Assembly (NCBI GenBank): GCA_964562455.1
Contig: CAZLTN010000009.1
Span: forward strand, 1-64,000
Origin: Ravibacter sp964562455
Lineage (GTDB): Bacteria > Bacteroidota > Bacteroidia > Cytophagales > Spirosomataceae
Direction: 5' to 3'
Length of the DNA: 64,000 bases
Below the pieces are notes generated by a model. That model did no database searches and was not told where the DNA came from. It saw only the letters and a list, made by a program, of their open reading frames with translations. Every line of letters begins with the position of its first letter. Within the stretch, counting starts at the first letter, position 1. Position numbers and translations under genes: made by a program. Below, piece after piece: positions 36,501 through 43,421 of the stretch.

Positions 36501-36848
36501 GTCAACAGGGGAGAAGTCGTAAGGGACTTCCAGGATACGGAGGAAAAACGGGTCTTCCTGATCAGCCTGAAAGCTGGGGGTACGGGATTGAACCTCACCG
36601 CCGCCAGCTACGTATTCCTGGTTGATCCCTGGTGGAACCCCGCAGTGGAAAACCAGGCAATAGACCGCGTACACCGTATTGGGCAGGATAAGACTGTCAT
36701 AGCTGTCAGGTTGGTGTGTCCCGGCACTATTGAAGAGCGGGTTATCCAGCTTCAGCAGAACAAGAAAGAGCTGACCGATGAGCTTATCCGCTCCGATGAA
36801 TCTATCGGGAAGCTGCTGGACCGGGAGGCGCTTTTACAAATGGTCTGA
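33513..36848 (+). CDS. SNF2-family helicase-like ATPase
   Basis: 1111 residues. The N-terminal 640 residues contain a degenerate SWIM-like zinc motif (HIGCSCGGPSKKLC near 74-88; the C-terminal CxH is missing). They are followed by the alpha/beta region seen in long bacterial SNF2 proteins. The motor starts near residue 650: Q-like LRNYQYEGVKWL, Walker A DDMGLGKTIQ near 680, DESQ box VVLDESQNIKN, motif III ILTGTPVENN. The helicase C half follows with ISLKAGGTGLNLTAA, WWNPAVENQAIDRVHRIGQ near 1047. Likely moves proteins such as RNA polymerase on DNA (RapA-like role); the target is unknown. Confidence 0.93.
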   Translation: MSDLHFFEFTDFDISRWSYSQLLRFLPPELSSLTRRSHRTDITEARVNEALLSIASVASSALVTVHQEATRLHIGCSCGGPSKKLCVFQVQAVLNLLENQELRVFFDGEKRAQQFKIAGEKYGFQDEADLDSEFELVWANRPVIKPRNEHLQACDEENLNLLAAELTPAKPVLPEWNENAIKILVWTQSRFQDNFQLGIFEAFSTANGNVRGPVRPIHAVDLLLEAETTDQLKFYGAVAKFQDLHRSPGQVTDRQAFYWLLKNPDRLPVYIHNFSISESIVPQALRLVEMVSKEMEMSLTVHESGEFFEVIGVLAIDGKSFDLLETRLRCGSFLLAGNRLHLIERDGFKELLEYLQKHRNKIVLHRSRYEAFRKEVLERVENYTRVTYTYLKTAGKKQKKELGLDYPPQKILYLDDAGQYVHLTPVVQYGHVELPVLSPRVLYMVDHEGRPFKVERENKTEIEFATSLMLAHPEFAEQAGQDYVYLHKLKFLDEDWFLKTFEEWRSQGIRILGFNNIRNNRLNENQAKVTVTVVSGIDWFETKAEVRFGGEVVPLRQLFASVRNKSRYIPLADGTTGILPEEWLEKLTGYFRIGSVHGETVRTLRQHFGEIRDIYPEAYLSLSAMADIRRLTDTLGDLDEIPAVQLPAGFAGELRNYQYEGVKWLAFMGSLRFGACLADDMGLGKTIQVIAYLLILKERVPDATSLVVVPASLLFNWQTEIARHAPGLSFAAYYGEGRKMDFPGQREFDVILTTYSVMVAEIHRLRQNEYHCVVLDESQNIKNPASQRYRAACQLRAGHRIILTGTPVENNTYDLYGQFSFACPGLLGSRRYFKDHYFMPVDKFHESGKIEELQARIRPFMLRRTKEQVAKQLPEKTEMVIYCEMGVEQRRVYDAYAEEFRHYLAGKSDGDIAREKLHVLQGLTKLRQICISPSILNDEEYYGGESAKIAVLMEQLDSLITHHKILVFSQFVTVLDLIRDELEKRSIGHSYLVGATVNRGEVVRDFQDTEEKRVFLISLKAGGTGLNLTAASYVFLVDPWWNPAVENQAIDRVHRIGQDKTVIAVRLVCPGTIEERVIQLQQNKKELTDELIRSDESIGKLLDREALLQMV

Positions 36849-36850
36849 CG

Positions 36851-37471
36851 CTAAGCGCCTGTTTTCACCTGGTTTTGCTTTATTATATTTCGCCATTTGA
36901 AATAGCCTTGTATGGCTACGATAAAGAGGAAAACGGTCAGCAGTGCATAGAGAGGCAGTTCTTTTTTGATGAGAAGGGGAATAGCAAAGGCGTTGCTGAT
37001 GTTGAGAAAGATCCAGTTTTCAATTTTCCTCCTGGCCAGGAGCCACATCCCGGCCCAGGCGGTCGCGCTTACCCAGGCGTCCCACAGAGGTACTACCGAT
37101 GGCGTGAAGAATTTCAAGGTCAGATAGAGCACTCCGAACGAAACCAGCGTAATGGCTACAGCAGTCTGCCATTCTTTCTGTGATGAGAAGGCCACTACGA
37201 CCGGCGGACCGGTTTGTCTCCCCCAGTTCCACCATCCATAGGCGGTCATGACGAGATAATAGACATTCAGCAGGCTTTCGGCATATAATTCCGCATGGAA
37301 AAGTGTGTAGATCGCGATGGCGGTAGAGATGATGCCGGCGGGATACAGCCAGATCTTATTGGATCGGGCCAGGAGTACTTCGGCTACGGCAAAAAATACG
37401 CCTACCCATTGTAAAAGAGGGGTTTCTTTCAGTTGCATACCCAGCAACTCCAACCATTCGCTAACGGTCAT
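36851..37471 (-). CDS. pnuC: Nicotinamide riboside transporter PnuC
   Basis: 206 residues with seven membrane helices. Family hallmarks are NKIWLYPAGIISTAIAIYTLF, LLNVYYLVMTAYGWWNWG, SATAWAGMWLLARRKIENWIFLNISNAFAI and the final LFIVAIQGYFKWR. The WWNWG/WxxW and ENW motifs line the substrate path in PnuC structures. It imports nicotinamide riboside for NAD synthesis, although some Bacteroidota paralogues carry thiamine; no TPP riboswitch is visible. It is 30 bases downstream of the cytochrome-b5-like gene and ends two bases from the converging SNF2 stop. Confidence 0.9.
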   Translation of the reverse strand: MTVSEWLELLGMQLKETPLLQWVGVFFAVAEVLLARSNKIWLYPAGIISTAIAIYTLFHAELYAESLLNVYYLVMTAYGWWNWGRQTGPPVVVAFSSQKEWQTAVAITLVSFGVLYLTLKFFTPSVVPLWDAWVSATAWAGMWLLARRKIENWIFLNISNAFAIPLLIKKELPLYALLTVFLFIVAIQGYFKWRNIIKQNQVKTGA

Positions 37472-37501
37472 CTGTCAAAATCAATTTTAAAGTAACTTTA
37501 T

Positions 37502-37732
37502 TCAGCTCAATACGCCGATGAGGGGGAATCGTTCAAATACTTTTTCGGTATGAGGTGCATCCGAAAGCTCTTCGGTAAGATCCTGTCCTGCCCAATGTTC
37601 ATAGTGTTTTCCGTTGTGCCACAGCCTGGAGCTGCTGACGTCATAAATCATTCCTTTGTAAGCGCACCAGATTTCTTCTTTGTCCTGGCCGTTTCTCAGG
37701 GCAAGCTGCGATTTGGTATATCGGGGTAGCAT
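37502..37732 (-). CDS. Cytochrome b5-like haem-binding domain protein
   Basis: 76 residues from the ATG at 37732 (MLPRYTKSQL), which begins directly at the domain; an upstream start at 37804 would add 24 atypical residues. The bacterial cytochrome-b5-like pattern is present: YTKSQLALRNGQDKEEIWCAYKGMIYDVSSSRLW, GKHYEHWAGQDLTEELSDAPH, and VGVLS-type end (IGVLS). The two His residues in KHYEHW and APH are the expected haem or steroid ligands. No partner reductase is nearby. Probably co-transcribed with pnuC. Confidence 0.8.
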   Translation of the reverse strand: MLPRYTKSQLALRNGQDKEEIWCAYKGMIYDVSSSRLWHNGKHYEHWAGQDLTEELSDAPHTEKVFERFPLIGVLS

Positions 37733-37860
37733 AGTAAGCCTGCAGGTAGCCGTTAAATAGTGGATTGATTGGTTTTTACTAAATATGTGTTCAAAACTTA
37801 TCAAAAATTAAGAATATTTCGTTGTTTTGTCAATGTAACATTATAGCTATTCTGATCATA

Positions 37861-38310
37861 ATGATGAAGCGATTAAAGTTGGTGCTAGGTCTTGCCTTTT
37901 CTGTTTTAATAGTGGTGTCTGCGTGCAAACCCAAGAAAAAACCACTATCAGAGCGGATAGCTAAAGCATGGGTTGCCCAAACGGTCAAACACGATAATAC
38001 GCTGGTTTATGAAAAGGGAGGTAGCGGCGGTTCAGCCCCGGGCTATAGCGGTTACCAACTCGTGCTTGGCACTGATAATACCGCAACCCTGACAGACCTC
38101 GACGGTACAACCTTTACCGGGACATGGGAATTACAGGGAGAAACGAGGCTGATCCTCAAGAATCTCGGTCCCGAGCAGCCTACAGGCAGCGGTGGGAAAC
38201 TGGAATTTACCATCAAATCGATAGAAGATAATAAGCTGGTGCTCCTGAGCGTATCGCCAAGCATCAAGACAGGAAATACGGTGAATGAATATTCGCTTAC
38301 CGTGAGGTAA
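37861..38310 (+). CDS. Lipoprotein with lipocalin-like beta-sheet pattern
   Basis: 149 residues from ATG at 37861; an upstream in-frame start at 37822 would precede the signal by 13 residues. The N-terminus is a lipoprotein signal (LAFSVLIVVSACKPK). The body reads as antiparallel strands (GYQLVLGTDNTATLTD, TFTGTWELQGETRLIL, KLEFTIKSIEDNKLVLLS), the pattern of lipocalin-like DUF domains in Bacteroidota. Function unknown. It is followed by a very strong bidirectional terminator. Confidence 0.75.
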   Translation: MMKRLKLVLGLAFSVLIVVSACKPKKKPLSERIAKAWVAQTVKHDNTLVYEKGGSGGSAPGYSGYQLVLGTDNTATLTDLDGTTFTGTWELQGETRLILKNLGPEQPTGSGGKLEFTIKSIEDNKLVLLSVSPSIKTGNTVNEYSLTVR

Positions 38311-38324
38311 GCCGGAAAGCGTCA

Positions 38325-38389
38325 GCATTTATCCAAAAAACAGGGGGCGGCGATCGAAGATCGCCGCCCCCTGTTTTTTGGATAAATGC
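38325..38389. terminator. 31-bp perfect-arm bidirectional terminator
   Basis: Two arms of 31 bases (38325-38355 and 38359-38389) are exact complements around a GAA loop. The inner 15 bp are GC-rich, and a six-base A-run/T-run flanks that core on both sides, so it works as an intrinsic terminator in both directions. It separates the lipoprotein gene from lon, whose stop codon begins two bases later. Confidence 0.95.
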
Positions 38390-38390
38390 A

Positions 38391-40910
38391 TCAGATAACC
38401 ACTACCGTTTCAGTGTCCCTGGCAGCTTTACCGCTTGCCGGGTCTTCCAGGATGAATTCCAGCGGACTGGAAACCTTTTCAGGCAATAAGGCTATATTGA
38501 GAACTTCTTCAACGGAATCGACGTAGTGGAATACCATGTTCTCTATGTAGCTGGCTTTAACTTCCTCGACATCCTTCCGGTTCCGGCTACATAAAATAAT
38601 CTCCTTGATACCCATTCTGTGAGCAGCCAGGATTTTCTCCTTGATACCTCCGACAGGCAGTACTTTACCTCTCAGCGTGATTTCTCCCGTCATGGCGAGG
38701 TAAGGCTTCACTTTGCGTTGGGTGAAAATAGAAGCAATGGAAGTTAGCATCGTAATCCCGGCAGAAGGCCCGTCTTTCGGGACTGCTCCGGCAGGAACAT
38801 GGATATGAAGATCGTACTGGCTGAATATGCGATAGTCGATGTTCAGCTTGTCTGAATGCGCCTTCAGGTACGAAAGCGCCGCTACGGCCGACTCCTTCAT
38901 CACATCGCCGAGCTGACCGGAAAGCGTGAGCGTACCGCGGCCCCGGTGAAGGCTCGATTCGATGGACAGGATCTCACCGCCTACCGAAGTCCAGGCAAGA
39001 CCCGTGACCACTCCGGCAACGTCTTCATTCTGGTAAATGTCTTTGTCAAAAATTTCCGGCCCGAGATATTTCTCAATATCTGCCGACTTGATCAGCTTAT
39101 TGTATGGCTCGTCCATAGCAACCGATTTTGCGATTTTGCGGATCACACCACCGATTTTACGCTCCAGTGTCCGTACTCCCGATTCTCTTGTATAGCCTTC
39201 TATGATCCGGAGAAGCCCGCTGTCGTCAATTTTAATATCGGATGTCTTGAGCCCGTGATCTTTTCTTTGCTTAGGCAAAAGGTATTTTTTTGCGATCTGG
39301 AGCTTTTCTTCAATAGTATATCCGGTAATTTCGATGATCTCCATCCGGTCGCGAAGCGCGTAATTGATGGTGTCAAGGGAGTTGGCTGTTGCAATAAACA
39401 GGACCCTGGACAGATCGTACTCTACTTCGAGATAATTGTCTGTAAAAGCTGCATTTTGTTCCGGGTCAAGGACTTCCAGCAGGGCCGAAGAGGGATCTCC
39501 CCGGAAGTCTGACGAAACCTTGTCGATCTCATCGAGGATGAAGACAGGATTGGAAGAACCGGCCTTCTTTATATTCGAGATAATCTTGCCCGGCATGGCG
39601 CCAATATAAGTCTTGCGATGCCCTCTTATTTCTGCTTCATCGTGAAGCCCGCCCAGCGCCATACGCACATACTGGCGGTTTAAAGCTTTGGCTACAGATT
39701 TTCCGAGAGACGTTTTCCCGACACCCGGAGGTCCGTAAAGGCACAGTATAGGAGCCTTGAGGTTATTCTTCAGCTTAAGAACAGCGAGGTACTCGATAAT
39801 ACGTTCCTTCACTTTTTCAAGTCCGAAATGATCGGCGTCCAGTATTTTCTGGGCGCGTACCAGGTCAAAATTGTCTTTCGTGTAATGTTTCCACGGAAGG
39901 TCGATCAATGTTTCGAGATAGGTGAGCGTCACCGGGTACTCCGGAGCCATCGGGTTGACCCTGAGAAGTTTCGAAAGCTCTTTTTCGAAATGGTGCATAA
40001 CCTCGGCGGGCCACTTTTTGGAAAGCGCTTTTGCCCGCAGGTCGTCTATCTCACGTTCGGGGCTGTCTATGCCAAGCTCATCATGCAGCACCTTTATCTG
40101 CTGGCGAAGGAAATAGTCCCGCTGCTGGGCATCTATATCGGAGCTTGCTTTTGTCTGTATTTCTCTTTTCAGCTCCAGCATTTCGATCTCTCTCAGCAGG
40201 AGCTGGAGCAGCAGGTTGGCCTGCTTCTGGCCGTTTTCCTCTTCCAGGAGAGCCTGTTTTTCCTTTACGTCGACGTTGAGGTTAGACGAAAGGAAATGTA
40301 TGAGAAAAACCGGACTCTCGATATTGTCCAGCGCAATGCGGGCCTCCTGCGGGATTTCCGGATTCAGCCTGAAAATCTTGTGTGCGCTATCGCGGAGCGA
40401 CTGGATGAGTGCTTTTGACTCTTTCCGGTTACTGTACGAAAATTTATCGAGTATAGGAGTGATCCGGGCCGTGATGTTCGGCTCTTCCCGGATGATCTGC
40501 TCGATCCTGAACCTTTGGCGTCCCTGTACGATAATGGTTACATTGCCGTCGGGCAGAGAAATCATTTTAAGAATATGCGCTACCGTCCCGACTTTGAAAA
40601 TATCTTCCGAGGAAGGATCTTCCTTCTGAGGCTTGGCTTGTGTTACGACTCCCAGGATCCGCTGGTTGAAGTCGGAATTCCGGTAAATCCTTTTGACCAG
40701 GCGTATGGCTTTCTGCCTCACTACGGTAACCGGAATTACCATCCCGGGAAAGAGGACAGTCTGCCTGATGGGGAGTATGGCAAGTTCTTCGGGCAGGTTG
40801 AGAGGGTCTTCTTTTCCATCGAGCCCTCCTATCGGAATAATTTCAAGGCTGTCGAGGTCCCCTTCCGGAAGTAATAACCTGCTGTATATTTCAGAATTTT
40901 CAAATTTCAT
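38391..40910 (-). CDS. lon: ATP-dependent protease Lon
   Basis: 839 residues from the ATG at 40910; an in-frame TTG five codons upstream is less likely. The N-terminal substrate domain starts LAILPIRQTVLFPGM; the AAA domain has Walker A GPPGVGKTSLGKS, VFILDEIDKV and the Lon-typical GGLHDEAEIRGHRKTYIGAMPG; the protease domain has the catalytic Ser in KDGPSAGITM (about 714) and Lys in VGGIKEKILAAHR (about 757). It degrades misfolded and regulatory proteins. Upstream lies an inverted repeat with a sigma54-like half-element. Confidence 0.97.
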   Translation of the reverse strand: MKFENSEIYSRLLLPEGDLDSLEIIPIGGLDGKEDPLNLPEELAILPIRQTVLFPGMVIPVTVVRQKAIRLVKRIYRNSDFNQRILGVVTQAKPQKEDPSSEDIFKVGTVAHILKMISLPDGNVTIIVQGRQRFRIEQIIREEPNITARITPILDKFSYSNRKESKALIQSLRDSAHKIFRLNPEIPQEARIALDNIESPVFLIHFLSSNLNVDVKEKQALLEEENGQKQANLLLQLLLREIEMLELKREIQTKASSDIDAQQRDYFLRQQIKVLHDELGIDSPEREIDDLRAKALSKKWPAEVMHHFEKELSKLLRVNPMAPEYPVTLTYLETLIDLPWKHYTKDNFDLVRAQKILDADHFGLEKVKERIIEYLAVLKLKNNLKAPILCLYGPPGVGKTSLGKSVAKALNRQYVRMALGGLHDEAEIRGHRKTYIGAMPGKIISNIKKAGSSNPVFILDEIDKVSSDFRGDPSSALLEVLDPEQNAAFTDNYLEVEYDLSRVLFIATANSLDTINYALRDRMEIIEITGYTIEEKLQIAKKYLLPKQRKDHGLKTSDIKIDDSGLLRIIEGYTRESGVRTLERKIGGVIRKIAKSVAMDEPYNKLIKSADIEKYLGPEIFDKDIYQNEDVAGVVTGLAWTSVGGEILSIESSLHRGRGTLTLSGQLGDVMKESAVAALSYLKAHSDKLNIDYRIFSQYDLHIHVPAGAVPKDGPSAGITMLTSIASIFTQRKVKPYLAMTGEITLRGKVLPVGGIKEKILAAHRMGIKEIILCSRNRKDVEEVKASYIENMVFHYVDSVEEVLNIALLPEKVSSPLEFILEDPASGKAARDTETVVVI

Positions 40911-40976
40911 ATATAATGGTGCCAAAAAGACACAGTTGCAGTTCTTTTTTCAGAATAATAGATGCATCAGGTAAAG

Positions 40977-41016
40977 AGAAATAGCTGTGCCAGTCTCACC
41001 ATTATGTCAGACTGGC
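40977..41016 (-). promoter_or_regulatory. Inverted repeat and sigma54-like element before lon
   Basis: GCCAGTCT (40989-40996) and AGACTGGC (41009-41016) are exact complements 12 bases apart. On the minus strand the inner copy runs into TGGCACAG and then CTATTTC, which fits a sigma54 -24 element with a poor -12 element. It lies 67 bases before the lon ATG. The same TGGCACAG octamer occurs before rseP. Confidence 0.4.
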
Positions 41017-41066
41017 GCAAAAATGAGAAACATGCTCACTCCCGGAGAAGGCTACAGGCCGTTCCG

Positions 41067-42386
41067 CTAAAAAACTACTTTCCAGACATCATTGAATATC
41101 GCGAAGGCCATTAGTCCCAGCAGCAGAACCATTCCTACCACCTGAGCTTTCTCAAGGAACTTATCGGAGGGTTTGTGGCCTGAAATCATTTCAAACAGCA
41201 GGATTACGGAGTGCCCGCCGTCCAATGCCGGTATGGGCAGGGCGTTCATAAATGCAAGAATCATAGAGAGTAGCCCCGTGAGAAACCAGAAATGCCCCCA
41301 ATCCCAGGTACCGCCGAACATTTGCGCGATACCGATAGGTCCGCTCAGTGATTTCGTCGCAGATACTTCTCCGCGGAAAATCTTGCCGAAAGCCTTTACC
41401 TGGCTGAAAACGGCGTTAAATGCGGTCTGGGTTCCTACACCAACTGCCTGCGGGAAAGTATAGTCCACTTTGATATAATTCAGGAGAAACCTGGCTGCGA
41501 AGCCGATAGTGCCTTCTTCGCTTACCGGTACGGAAACGGTCAAAGTGTCATGACTGCGAACGACCGAAAGCGCCGCTGTTTCACCCTTTACCTCTTCAAG
41601 CTTATTTTTGAAAACCTGGAAATAAGGAGTAGGCTCATTGTTGACCGCAATGATCTGATCGTCTTTTTCCAGGCCGGCTTTTTCGGCCGGCTGGCCCGGT
41701 GTAAGTTCTCCTATAACAAACGGTGCTCCCGGCTGGATAAAGCTGCTCCGGCTGCCGGGCTCGGAAAGCCTTTCGATGAAGTTGTTCGGGACATCTATCC
41801 TGACTTCTTTCCCATCGCGAAGCACGGTGTAGTAGCTGTTGCTGCCCAGGAAGATGTCGGAAGAGGTTACCGCTTCTTCGAAACTTTCAAAATCCTTCCC
41901 GTTGATCTTAATAATGCGGTCGCCGGTCTTCAGCCCGATTTCTTCCGCCAGCTCGCTGGCGTATATACCGTATTTGTTTACTTCGTCCCTGGTGATGTAC
42001 TCTTTACCGTTGGTGTAGGAGATGCCGATAAAAATAACGACCCCTACTATGATATTGACGATGATACCGCCAAGCATTACGATAAGGCGCTGCCAGGCCG
42101 GTTTTGAACGGAATTCCCAGGGTTGGGGCGGCCTGTTCATCTGCTCTTTGTCCATCGATTCGTCTATCATTCCTGATATTTTGACGAACCCGCCCAGCGG
42201 AATGGCCCCGATCCCGTACTCCGTTCCACCTTTGGTGATGCTCCAGACTTTAGGAGGGAAGCCTATAAAGTATTTTTCAACCCGCATTCCAAACATTTTG
42301 GCGGCAAGCAAATGCCCCAGTTCATGCAACCCCACAATTATGGACAAGCCCAGAAGCAATTGTCCCACCATTACCAAAATTTCCAT
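41067..42386 (-). CDS. rseP: Site-2 intramembrane metalloprotease RseP
   Basis: 439 residues. The zinc site is HELGH in GLHELGHLLAAKMFGMRVEKYFIGFPP at residues 21-25; the third ligand is in ALPIPALDGGHSVI near the C-terminus. Between them lie FGIGAIPLGGFVKISG-type strands, and a PDZ domain (GELTPGQPAEKAGLEKDDQIIAVN) with a second degenerate PDZ before it. It cuts membrane-bound anti-sigma factors or remnant signal peptides. Its 5' region (42387-42638) holds a TGGCACAG element and a small hairpin but no dxr or cdsA gene. Confidence 0.95.
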   Translation of the reverse strand: MEILVMVGQLLLGLSIIVGLHELGHLLAAKMFGMRVEKYFIGFPPKVWSITKGGTEYGIGAIPLGGFVKISGMIDESMDKEQMNRPPQPWEFRSKPAWQRLIVMLGGIIVNIIVGVVIFIGISYTNGKEYITRDEVNKYGIYASELAEEIGLKTGDRIIKINGKDFESFEEAVTSSDIFLGSNSYYTVLRDGKEVRIDVPNNFIERLSEPGSRSSFIQPGAPFVIGELTPGQPAEKAGLEKDDQIIAVNNEPTPYFQVFKNKLEEVKGETAALSVVRSHDTLTVSVPVSEEGTIGFAARFLLNYIKVDYTFPQAVGVGTQTAFNAVFSQVKAFGKIFRGEVSATKSLSGPIGIAQMFGGTWDWGHFWFLTGLLSMILAFMNALPIPALDGGHSVILLFEMISGHKPSDKFLEKAQVVGMVLLLGLMAFAIFNDVWKVVF

Positions 42387-42433
42387 CGAAAGTTGTTAAA
42401 TCCTGACTAAAATATGCTAAACAAATCTAAACT

Positions 42434-42478
42434 ATAACAAATCTGTGCCAACGGCAAACAAGACTGCCGTTTTAGCAG
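42434..42478 (-). promoter_or_regulatory. TGGCACAG element and hairpin upstream of rseP
   Basis: On the minus strand TTGGCACAGATTTG at about 42438-42451 matches the first 13 bases of a canonical sigma54 site but lacks the GC at -12. Next to it, AACGGCA (42451-42457) pairs with TGCCGTT (42465-42471) as a 7-bp hairpin. It lies about 50 bases before the rseP start. Regulation is conjectural. Confidence 0.35.
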
Positions 42479-42638
42479 GTTTCCCGCCAAACGTCCCTTT
42501 TTGGAAAATTCGCATTTTCATCCCGGAACGTTGAACGCATTTTCCCCTGGAAAAGTATCTTGCCTTTCTGCCGGGAAGTACAATTCCGCAAAGTTAGCTA
42601 AAAAAGAAGTGTAGAAATATGAAATAAGCGAGGAGGGA

Positions 42639-43385
42639 TCAAAGCCATCCGAACTGTTCCAGCAATTTATCCTTCTGCAAACGCGAAACCGGTACTGTTT
42701 GCTGATTGGACATTACCAGGTAGCTACCTTCTCCCTTTACGAATTTTCTGATATGAGCCAAATTGATCAGGTACTGGCGATGTACCCTGAGAAATCCGCG
42801 TTCCTGCAATAGCTCTTCGGCGTCCCGCAGTGACTTCATTGCCAGGTGACACTGCCCGTTTTGTAAGTGAAATCTTGTATAGTGGTTGTCCGCTTCGCAA
42901 TACACAATTTCTTTCATATCGATAAAGGCTACTCCGTTCTGATAGGGTAGGGCTATCCGGTCCGGAAAGCCTTGCGCCGGGTTGTTAAATTGCTGCCTGA
43001 GATGCTGCACCTGCTCGGGCGCGGTCCTGATATTATTCGTAACCCGGGCTACCGCCTGGATCAGCTCGTTTGTGTCAATGGGCTTAAGCAGGTAATCGAC
43101 CGCGCTGTAGCGAAAGGCTTTCAGGGCAAATTTATCATAGGCAGTTACAAATACCAATGAAAAACGCAGGTGTGAAACAGCTTCCAGAACCTGGAATCCG
43201 TTAAGCTGCGGCATTTCAATATCGAGGAAAACGACGTCGGCACTATATTCAAGAATGGCTTTGATACCTTCATGGCTGCCGGTACACGAAGCGACGACTT
43301 TCACCTGTGGGCAGCTTTGAGCCAGCCGTAGTTCAAGAAGGCCAACTGCGTTGGGTTCGTCGTCAATTATAATGGCCCTGATCAT
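42639..43385 (-). CDS. LytTR-family response regulator
   Basis: 248 residues. The receiver domain (1-120) has the acidic pair in AIIIDDEPNAV, phospho-Asp in DVVFLDIEMPQLNG and the Lys in YLLKPID. A linker leads to the LytTR DNA-binding domain (about 145-246): IALPYQNGVAFIDMKEIVYCEADNHYTRFHL, RDAEELLQERGFLRVHRQYLINLAHI and VPVSRLQKDKLLE. It is 36 bases downstream of the sensor kinase and must be its partner. LytTR proteins bind paired direct repeats; no target was identified. Confidence 0.94.
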   Translation of the reverse strand: MIRAIIIDDEPNAVGLLELRLAQSCPQVKVVASCTGSHEGIKAILEYSADVVFLDIEMPQLNGFQVLEAVSHLRFSLVFVTAYDKFALKAFRYSAVDYLLKPIDTNELIQAVARVTNNIRTAPEQVQHLRQQFNNPAQGFPDRIALPYQNGVAFIDMKEIVYCEADNHYTRFHLQNGQCHLAMKSLRDAEELLQERGFLRVHRQYLINLAHIRKFVKGEGSYLVMSNQQTVPVSRLQKDKLLEQFGWL

Positions 43386-43421
43386 GTTTTTGTTTATGGC
43401 GATTGAAGGGATTGCCTTAAA

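Noticed and set aside
35589..36674. A 361-codon minus-strand frame inside the SNF2 gene
   Set aside because: It lies opposite the conserved helicase motifs and has no own start signals or motifs.
37733..37860. A TPP or NAD-type riboswitch controlling pnuC
   Set aside because: The short divergent region has no recognisable aptamer core.
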